A stretch of 6,536 bases of DNA from Bacteroidales bacterium (GTDB taxonomy: Bacteria; Bacteroidota; Bacteroidia; Bacteroidales; Dysgonomonadaceae). The translations under genes and the position numbers were made by a program. Where the stretch lies: the NCBI GenBank assembly GCA_012798745.1, contig JAAZMQ010000232.1:1-6536 (forward strand). Reading direction: 5' to 3'. The notes under the pieces are model-generated. The model made no database searches. It saw nothing but the letters and a program-made list of their open reading frames with translations, and had not been told where the DNA came from. Positions 1 to 5,213 of the stretch are shown here, piece by piece; position 1 is the stretch's first letter; the number at the start of each line of letters is the position of its first letter.

Positions 1-1084
1 AGGACCTGTTGCCAGAAAAGATAGAGAAAAAATTTGGCTGCGTTTCAAAGAGGCATCAACAAAAATAAATAAAAAATATCAGCAACATTTTGAGGAAATT
101 AAAGAAGAAGAGAAAGAGAACCTCAAAAAGAAAACAGAGTTGTGCGAAAAATTGGAAGCCATTGATTATTCCAAGCTTACGAATTTTAATGATTGGAAAA
201 AACAGCTAAACGAAGTGCTTGATATTCAGCAGCAATGGCGCCAAATAGGACATGTTCCGAGGAAATCGCGTACAAAAATTTATGAACGTTATCATACTGC
301 TTGCAATGTCTTTTTTAAGAATAAAAGTGCATTCTATAAATCGATGCGGCAGGAAATGGAGGAAAATCTCCAAAAGAAAATAGCTTTGTGTGAACGTGCC
401 GAAGCACTGAAAGATAGTCAAGATTGGAAGAAAACCACTCAAGAAATGATTGAGATTCAAAAAGAGTGGAAAGAAATTGGTTTGGTTCCCCGTAAACATG
501 TCGATAGCATTTGGAAACGTTTTATAACAGCATGCGATCATTTTTTCGAACAAAAAAGATTACAAACTTCCTCGCGATACGAGAAGGAAACGAAAAATTT
601 GGAGGAGAAGACACGAATTATAGAAGAGATAAACAATTTGGATCCTGCATTATCCTTGGAAGAGGCATTGAATCGATTACAACAATTGGTAGACGAATGG
701 TATAAAATTGGGTATGTACCTTATAAGCTAAAAGATAAGGTATATAAGGATTTCTATGAGGCAGTGGATGCACAATTTGATCGGCTGAATATCGATAAAT
801 CCGATCGTAGAGTGGGAGGTTTCGGGATTCATATTTCCGGTGTCGGAAAGTCCGGATATATAAATACAAGAAATCAAAATTTACGTGAACGAGAAAGACT
901 TATGCGACAATATGAACGTATGAAAAACGAATTGCAGACTTATGAAAACAATATTGGGTTTTTGTCGGTTTCGTCCAAACGGGGGAATAGTGTATTGGAA
1001 GATATGAATCGGAAAGTAGAAAAGATTAAAGCGGATCTTGCACTTATTGCCAGAAAAATAGAGGCAATAGATGAACAATTGTAA
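1..1084 (+). CDS. DUF349 repeat-containing protein, 3' part (5' end outside window)
   Basis: The frame is open from base 2 to the TAA at 1082-1084, giving 360 visible residues; the true start lies left of the window. The protein is highly charged (Lys/Glu rich) and helical, and carries repeats of the DUF349 type. Each has a W-x-x-IG-x-VP core followed by a helix with an aromatic-x-R-F/Y pattern and a terminal FF or F. The core Trp codons lie at 236, 467 and 698, exactly 77 residues apart. A fourth copy is cut by the left edge (GPVARKDREKIW from base 2), 82 residues before the next. The last 70 or so residues (from about 870) are a Glu/Arg/Lys-rich probable coiled coil containing an ENNIGF segment that I recall from Bacteroidetes members. 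No signal peptide or membrane segment is visible. DUF349 has no established biochemical role, so no function is assigned. A TTG at 140 is internal, because the repeat homology runs through it from base 2. Confidence 0.88.
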   Translation, partial: GPVARKDREKIWLRFKEASTKINKKYQQHFEEIKEEEKENLKKKTELCEKLEAIDYSKLTNFNDWKKQLNEVLDIQQQWRQIGHVPRKSRTKIYERYHTACNVFFKNKSAFYKSMRQEMEENLQKKIALCERAEALKDSQDWKKTTQEMIEIQKEWKEIGLVPRKHVDSIWKRFITACDHFFEQKRLQTSSRYEKETKNLEEKTRIIEEINNLDPALSLEEALNRLQQLVDEWYKIGYVPYKLKDKVYKDFYEAVDAQFDRLNIDKSDRRVGGFGIHISGVGKSGYINTRNQNLRERERLMRQYERMKNELQTYENNIGFLSVSSKRGNSVLEDMNRKVEKIKADLALIARKIEAIDEQL

Positions 1085-1105
1085 AAAATTGCTGCTTATT
1101 TTTTA

Positions 1106-1136
1106 AAGACAGCTGACATTGTTTGTTGGCTGTTTT
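1106..1136 (+). terminator. Candidate hairpin terminator after the DUF349 gene
   Basis: Bases 1106-1118 can pair with 1124-1136 around a 5-nt loop, giving a 13-bp stem with three G-U pairs and a solid CAGC/GCTG centre. The right arm ends in TTTT, and another T run follows at 1147-1153 after a short interruption. The hairpin sits 22 nt after the DUF349 stop and just before a promoter-like pair, which is where a terminator separating two transcription units is expected. The broken U tract makes it weaker than a textbook intrinsic terminator. It could also be a leader structure if transcription reads through into purH. Confidence 0.45.
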
Positions 1137-1150
1137 GTTATTACAATTTT

Positions 1151-1184
1151 TTTGAAAAAAATAGAGAGAGATTTTATATTTTTG
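1151..1184 (+). promoter_or_regulatory. Candidate Bacteroidetes-type promoter for purH and the mre cluster
   Basis: TATTTTTG at 1177-1184 fits the Bacteroidetes -7 element TAnnTTTG in every fixed position. A TTTG at 1151-1154 fits the -33 element. The gap is 22 nt, within the roughly 17-23 nt reported for this phylum. Transcription would start near 1190, leaving a leader of about 25 nt before the purH ATG. The stretch is very AT-rich, so a chance match is possible, but the position after the hairpin and before purH supports it. No purine-responsive operator or riboswitch fold is recognisable. Confidence 0.5.
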
Positions 1185-1214
1185 TATTCTCTTATAAAAA
1201 TGCTTTATTAAATT

Positions 1215-2738
1215 ATGTCGAAGAAAATAAATACTGCACTGATTTCCGTTTATCATAAAGATGGATTGGAAGAAATTCTTCAGGTATTGAATGAGTTAAA
1301 TGTTAAACTGTTGTCTACCGGAGGGACACAAGAATTTATTCAATCGCTAGGATATGAATGTGAAACGGTAGAGGATGTTACAGGTTATCCGCCCATTTTG
1401 GGAGGAAGAGTAAAAACATTGCATCCCAAAATATTCGGAGGAATACTGTATCGCAGGGATAATGAAGGAGATAAAAAGCTATTGAAAGCTTATGACATTC
1501 CTTCGATCGATTTGGTAATTGTAGATTTGTATCCTTTTGAAGAAACAGTGGCAAAGGGAGGTTCGGAGGAGGAAATTATCGAAAAAATAGATATTGGTGG
1601 AATTTCGCTGATTCGGGCTGCCGCTAAAAATTTCAAAGATGTGCTTGTTGTAGCATCTAAACAACAATATAAATCTTTGTTGCAATTATTGAAAGAAAAA
1701 CGGGGTGATTCGGATCTTGAAGATCGTCGATGGTTTGCCAAAGAAGCATTTGCTGTTTCGTCGCAATACGATGCAGGCATATTCAATTATTTTGATAAAG
1801 AGAACCCATCGGCATTACGGCTGGTTGTTAATGGATCCAAGAAACTTCGTTACGGCGAAAATCCTCATCAAAGGGGAATTTTCTTCGGTAATTTTGAAGA
1901 TATGTTTGACCAGCTACATGGAAAAGAAATATCGTACAACAATCTGCTCGATATTGATGCTGCTGTTTCTTTGATTTCCGATTTCGATGAAACATCAGTA
2001 GCTATTCTTAAACATAATAATGCCTGTGGCATGGCTTCTCGTCCCACCGTTAGAGAAGCATGGGAAGCCGCTCTTCAGGCCGATCCTGTGTCGGCATATG
2101 GCGGAATTGTGATCATCAATCGTCCTGTTGATAAAGAGGCTGCCGAGCTCATTAATTCCATCTTTTTTGAAGTAATTATTGCGCCCGGATACGAAGAAGA
2201 AGCTTTTGAAATTTTGAGTCAGAAAAAAAATCGTATAATTTTAGTTCAAAAATCAACTCTTGAAACGGTAACTCCTCTTCAGTATCGATCTGCGTTAAAC
2301 GGAATATTGATGCAAGACAAAGATACAAAAGTTGAATTGGCTGATGATCTGAAAGTAGTGACGAAAAAAGTTCCCACCGGCACTGAAATAGAAGATTTGA
2401 TTTTTGCCAATAAAGTTGTGAAACATACCAAATCGAACGCCATTGTGTTGGTAAAAAATAAGCAATTGTTGGCAAGCGGAACCGGACAAACTTCAAGGGT
2501 AGATGCATTGAAACAGGCTATAGAAAAAGCGATGATGTTTAATTTTGATTTGAAGGGAGCAGTAATGGCTTCGGATGCGTTTTTCCCGTTCCCCGATTGT
2601 GTAGAAATTGCTCATAATGCAGGAATTAGTGCCGTTATACAACCCGGAGGGTCCATTCGGGATAAAGAATCCATTACATATTGTGACGAACACGGTATGT
2701 CGATGGTATTTACAGGTATCCGACATTTTAAACATTAA
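1215..2738 (+). CDS. purH: Bifunctional AICAR formyltransferase / IMP cyclohydrolase (PurH)
   Basis: This cytoplasmic enzyme catalyses the last two steps of de novo purine synthesis. It formylates AICAR with 10-formyltetrahydrofolate to FAICAR, then closes the ring to give IMP. The 507-residue length is in the family range (about 510-530). The N-terminal MGS-like cyclohydrolase domain spans about residues 1-190, with STGGT at 34-38 and GRVKTLHPKI at 64-73. The formyltransferase domain follows, with RYGENPHQ at 212-219, the catalytic Lys-His pair in KHNNACG (K266, H267), NKVVKHTKSNAI at 399-410, SDAFFPFPD at 453-461 and QPGGSIRD at 476-483. All key motifs are intact. The ATG at 1215 is preceded by an AT-rich leader with no Shine-Dalgarno, as is usual in this phylum, and the protein starts where homologues start. 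The stop is only 27 nt before mreB with no terminator between, so purH probably leads the transcript. I recall purH next to mreB in other Bacteroidales. Confidence 0.97.
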   Translation: MSKKINTALISVYHKDGLEEILQVLNELNVKLLSTGGTQEFIQSLGYECETVEDVTGYPPILGGRVKTLHPKIFGGILYRRDNEGDKKLLKAYDIPSIDLVIVDLYPFEETVAKGGSEEEIIEKIDIGGISLIRAAAKNFKDVLVVASKQQYKSLLQLLKEKRGDSDLEDRRWFAKEAFAVSSQYDAGIFNYFDKENPSALRLVVNGSKKLRYGENPHQRGIFFGNFEDMFDQLHGKEISYNNLLDIDAAVSLISDFDETSVAILKHNNACGMASRPTVREAWEAALQADPVSAYGGIVIINRPVDKEAAELINSIFFEVIIAPGYEEEAFEILSQKKNRIILVQKSTLETVTPLQYRSALNGILMQDKDTKVELADDLKVVTKKVPTGTEIEDLIFANKVVKHTKSNAIVLVKNKQLLASGTGQTSRVDALKQAIEKAMMFNFDLKGAVMASDAFFPFPDCVEIAHNAGISAVIQPGGSIRDKESITYCDEHGMSMVFTGIRHFKH

Positions 2739-2765
2739 AACATTTTGTAAAAAAACAAAGTTCAC

Positions 2766-3797
2766 ATGGGATTATTTTCATTTACACAAGAATTAGCTAT
2801 GGATTTAGGAACGGCTAATTCCATTATTGCAAACAATGCCGGAAAAATTTTACTGGATGAGCCATCGATTGTTGCATTAGATCGTAAAACCGATAAAATG
2901 ATCGCTTTAGGTGAAAAAGCGCAACAAATGCATGGTAAAACTCACGAAAATATACGTACGGTAAGACCACTCCGTGATGGAGTGATTGCCGATTTTAATG
3001 CTGCGGAACAAATGATCCGCGGGATGATCCGAATGGCCAATAAAAATAAAGGAGGAGGAGGATTGTTTTCTCCCTCATTACGCGTTGTAATTTGTATTCC
3101 TTCAGGGAGTACCGAAGTTGAAATACGTGCCGTACGCGACTCTGCTGAACATGCCGGGGGGCGCGATGTTTATATGATTTTTGAACCTATGGCCGCGGCG
3201 CTGGGTATAGGAATCGATGTGGAAGCTCCTGAAGGGAACATGATTGTGGATATAGGTGGGGGAACAACCGAAATTGCCGTAATCTCGCTTGGAGGAATCG
3301 TTTCGAATAAATCGATAAAAATTGCCGGCGACGACTTTACCGAAGATATTATGGATTATATGGGACGCCAACATAATATGAAAGTAGGTGAACGTACTGC
3401 AGAACAAATAAAAATTAATGTGGGGGCTGTTGTAACCGAACTGGAAAATCCACCTGAAGATTTTGTCGTACATGGACCAAACCGAATGACTTCATTGCCA
3501 ATGGATGTACCTATATCTTATCAGGAAATTTCTCATTGCCTCGAAAAATCGATGTCAAAAGTCGATTCGGCTGTGTTAAGTGCTTTAGAGCAAACGCCTC
3601 CCGAACTTTATGCCGATATTGTGCGTAACGGTATTTATCTAACCGGAGGGGGAGCTTTGTTGCGGGGTCTTGATAAAAGGCTGACCGATAAAATCGGAAT
3701 ACCATTTAAGGTAGTAGATGATCCGTTGCATGTGGTAGCAAAGGGTACAAGTATTGCGTTGCGAAATATAAATAAGTTTAACTTTTTAATGAGGTAG
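2766..3797 (+). CDS. mreB: Rod shape-determining protein MreB (actin-like ATPase)
   Basis: MreB is a bacterial actin homologue. It forms short membrane-bound filaments under the cytoplasmic membrane and positions the elongasome with MreC, MreD, RodA and PBP2. The 343 residues match the family length. The actin/Hsp70 ATPase motifs are intact: phosphate-1 DLGTANS (residues 13-19), the connecting FEPMAAALG segment (139-147) with the likely catalytic Glu140, phosphate-2 DIGGGTTEIAVIS (162-174), and the adenosine motif TGGGALLRGL (293-302). The N-terminus MGLFSFTQEL is short and amphipathic and is a likely membrane-binding segment, which supports the ATG at 2766. One oddity is a GGA-GGA-GGA-GGA run (3051-3062) giving Gly96-99, in a loop where the homologues I remember have a shorter polar linker. 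The gene begins 27 nt after purH and ends with TAG 58 nt before mreC. The sequence is close to the Bacteroides MreB I recall. Confidence 0.97.
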   Translation: MGLFSFTQELAMDLGTANSIIANNAGKILLDEPSIVALDRKTDKMIALGEKAQQMHGKTHENIRTVRPLRDGVIADFNAAEQMIRGMIRMANKNKGGGGLFSPSLRVVICIPSGSTEVEIRAVRDSAEHAGGRDVYMIFEPMAAALGIGIDVEAPEGNMIVDIGGGTTEIAVISLGGIVSNKSIKIAGDDFTEDIMDYMGRQHNMKVGERTAEQIKINVGAVVTELENPPEDFVVHGPNRMTSLPMDVPISYQEISHCLEKSMSKVDSAVLSALEQTPPELYADIVRNGIYLTGGGALLRGLDKRLTDKIGIPFKVVDDPLHVVAKGTSIALRNINKFNFLMR

Positions 3798-3855
3798 TTG
3801 GCTATTGGTAACATCTATTGAGCTGATAGCTGAACCGAATGGCTGACGACAGAGT
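3798..3855 (+). other. mreB-mreC spacer with short direct repeats
   Basis: This 58-nt spacer has three GCTGA cores (AGCTGA at 3821 and 3828, GGCTGA at 3841) and two CTATTG copies (3802, 3815). Bases 3798-3805 could pair weakly with 3826-3833 around a 20-nt loop, without a T tract, so this is not a convincing terminator. No promoter pair and no clear ribosome binding site are seen. It is most likely a transcribed operon spacer. Confidence 0.3.
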
Positions 3856-4005
3856 ATGAGGAATCTTTTTAATTTTATCATACGAAACAGTTGGTGGTTG
3901 TTGGCTGTTTTATTAATAGTCTTCAGTTTTTATCTTGTTTTTACACAAAATTCGTATCAACGGAGTGTGTATCTTTCATCGGCAAACCGTGTTTCTGCAG
4001 AATTA

Positions 4006-4008
4006 TAA
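4006..4008 (+). other. Premature in-frame TAA stop in mreC
   Basis: The codons run GCA GAA TTA TAA CGC TTG (3997-4014). The stop separates the membrane anchor from the coiled coil and beta domain. One base change would restore a sense codon, such as TAT or TAC (Tyr). No slippery run or obvious recoding hairpin directly follows it. Confidence 0.9.
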
Positions 4009-4011
4009 CGC

Positions 4012-4704
4012 TTGTCGGGGAAAGTTACCTCATATTTTTACATGAAGAAGAATAATGAGGAATTACTTGCACAAAATGCGAAATTGCAAAACGAACTTCA
4101 GGCATTAAAAAGTTATTTAAACGACCTCGTTTTAGATTCGATTCAAACAAATTCGTTTGTTGGCGATTCTATAATGACTTCACAATTTCGTTTTATTCCT
4201 GCAAATGTGGTAAATGTCAGTTTTTTTGGAAGTAATAATTACATTACTCTGGATAAAGGACTGCAAGAAGGTGTGAAAGCCGATATGGGAGTTATATCAC
4301 AAAATGGTATTGTGGGGGTTGTTCTTGCTGCTTCCGATCATTTTTCTGTAGTAATTCCCATTGTGAATCCAAAGTTCAGATTAAGCGGAAAATTAAAAAA
4401 TTCCGACAATTCAGGTTCTATTGTATGGGATGGGAAAGATTTGCATTATGCTCAACTTGAACAATTGCCTAAACACGAGGTGTTTCATAAAGGCGATACT
4501 GTGGTAACCAGTTTTTCGCGCATATTTCCCAAAGATGTGATAATTGGCTTTGTTGTAGGAGAGGGTAAAACAAATGACGATAATTTTAATGCTTTCAAAA
4601 TACGTTTAGCAACCGATTTTTATAGCTTGCAGCATGTGTTTGTCATAGAGGATATGTATTATGAAGAAGAAAGTATTCTTGAAAAATCGGTCGAACAGCA
4701 ATGA
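4012..4704 (+). CDS. mreC: Downstream open segment of mreC (coiled coil and beta domain)
   Basis: This is the part of mreC after the premature stop, and a gene finder would probably call it as a separate protein. If it is translated alone, possible starts are the TTG at 4012, one codon after the TAA, giving 230 residues, or the ATG at 4042, giving 220. Neither has a clear ribosome binding site. It holds the coiled coil (KKNNEELLAQNAKLQNELQ), then the paired beta-barrel region with GSNNYITLDKG, GVISQNGIVGVV, GSIVWDG and GDTVVTSFSRIFP, and an acidic tail. Without codons 1-50 it has no membrane helix or signal peptide, so such a product would stay in the cytoplasm and could not do the periplasmic job of MreC. 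The last bases overlap the mreD start (ATGA), so translation reaching this end probably helps mreD expression. Confidence 0.45.
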   Translation: MSGKVTSYFYMKKNNEELLAQNAKLQNELQALKSYLNDLVLDSIQTNSFVGDSIMTSQFRFIPANVVNVSFFGSNNYITLDKGLQEGVKADMGVISQNGIVGVVLAASDHFSVVIPIVNPKFRLSGKLKNSDNSGSIVWDGKDLHYAQLEQLPKHEVFHKGDTVVTSFSRIFPKDVIIGFVVGEGKTNDDNFNAFKIRLATDFYSLQHVFVIEDMYYEEESILEKSVEQQ

Positions 4705-5213
4705 AAATAACTTTATTGCGTGAAATAGTGTGGTTTGTCATTTTGATTTTGCTTCAAACGTTGGTGTTGAATCGAATCAGTGTTTTCGGAATAGCTATAC
4801 CTATCCTTTATATTTATTTTTTGATTAAATTACCAAAGAACAGAAATTTGTTTTATGTGGTTATTTCAGGGTTTTTGATGGGGTTGATCATTGATATTTT
4901 TCTTAATACGCCGGGAATGAATGCAGCAGCAACCACCATTATTGCTACTTTACGCAAACCATTAATAGACATATTTTTTTCGAAAGTTGAATATGAAGAT
5001 TTTGTCCCGAGTATTTATACCGAAACCGGAGCCTTTTTACGTTATAGTGTTGTAATGGTGTTATTGCATCAAACGATGTTGTTTTTTATCGAATCTTTTA
5101 CTTTTTTCAATTTGACAAGTACGCTTATTCGCATTGGGGCTTCCTCTGTGCTTACTTTGTTGTTAATAGTTGCTTTAGATAGTTTAATGTATAGAAGAAC
5201 AAGTGGAATATAA
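4701..5213 (+). CDS. mreD: Rod shape-determining protein MreD
   Basis: MreD is a small polytopic inner-membrane protein of the elongasome that works with MreC and MreB. The 170 residues are in the family range. Hydrophobic segments lie at about 10-24, 29-44, 50-68, 112-131 and 145-161, with a further weak one near 74-84. The conserved G-x-x-x-D-x-F-x-x-x-PG signature is visible as GLIIDIFLNTPG (61-72), followed by MNAAATT and the RKP turn. The ATG at 4701 overlaps the mreC stop in an ATGA (4 nt), typical of translational coupling. The gene ends with TAA, TAG directly after it, and overlaps the mrdA start by 11 nt. MreD sequences are poorly conserved, so the call rests on topology, the signature and the position between mreC and mrdA. 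If mreC translation really stops at codon 51, coupling to mreD could be reduced. Confidence 0.92.
   Translation: MKITLLREIVWFVILILLQTLVLNRISVFGIAIPILYIYFLIKLPKNRNLFYVVISGFLMGLIIDIFLNTPGMNAAATTIIATLRKPLIDIFFSKVEYEDFVPSIYTETGAFLRYSVVMVLLHQTMLFFIESFTFFNLTSTLIRIGASSVLTLLLIVALDSLMYRRTSGI

Larger units (their letters stand above)
3856..4704 (+). pseudogene. mreC: mreC interrupted by an in-frame TAA at codon 51
   Basis: MreC is a bitopic inner-membrane protein whose periplasmic part links MreB and MreD to PBP2 in the elongasome. The frame starts at ATG 3856; a TGA at 3844 closes it upstream, so no earlier start exists. Codons 1-50 give a short positive cytoplasmic start (MRNLFNFIIR), one membrane helix at about 13-30 (WWLLAVLLIVFSFYLVF) and the beginning of the periplasmic stalk. 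Codon 51 is TAA (4006-4008). The same frame then runs open to the TGA at 4702-4704, so the full span is 282 codons, normal for the family. After the stop come a coiled coil (about 63-90) and the MreC beta domain (about 112-265), including GDTVVTS at 213-219. Because the frame is unchanged on both sides, this is a nonsense substitution, possibly from a Tyr codon (TAT/TAC), or a base-calling error. TAA also ends other genes here, so code reassignment is unlikely. The identity is very sure; whether the gene is truly broken is not. Confidence 0.85.

Noticed and set aside
140..142. TTG as a possible start of the DUF349 gene
   Set aside because: The frame is open from base 2 and bases 2-90 encode a recognisable partial DUF349 repeat, so the TTG is an internal Leu codon and the start lies outside the window.
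206..553. Antisense open frame of 115 codons opposite the DUF349 gene
   Set aside because: Its Phe-rich translation mirrors the Lys/Glu-rich sense strand; there is no recognisable domain, and the sense frame has clear family motifs.
1490..1786. Antisense open frame of 98 codons opposite purH
   Set aside because: It lies wholly inside a well-supported purH with no promoter or domain signal of its own.
1901..1908. TATGTTTG, a second full match to the Bacteroidetes -7 element
   Set aside because: It lies inside purH and the nearest upstream TTTG (1893) is far too close, so it is expected by chance in AT-rich coding DNA.
2739..2765. Search for a separate promoter or terminator between purH and mreB
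   Set aside because: The 27-nt gap has no TAnnTTTG element and no inverted repeat; read-through from purH is the simpler view.
3102..3473. Antisense open frame of 123 codons opposite mreB
   Set aside because: It is a by-product of strongly conserved sense codons in mreB; no family is recognised.
3856..4704. Genetic code reassignment of TAA as the explanation for the mreC stop
   Set aside because: TAA ends the DUF349 gene, purH and mreD at the expected places, so it works as a normal stop here.
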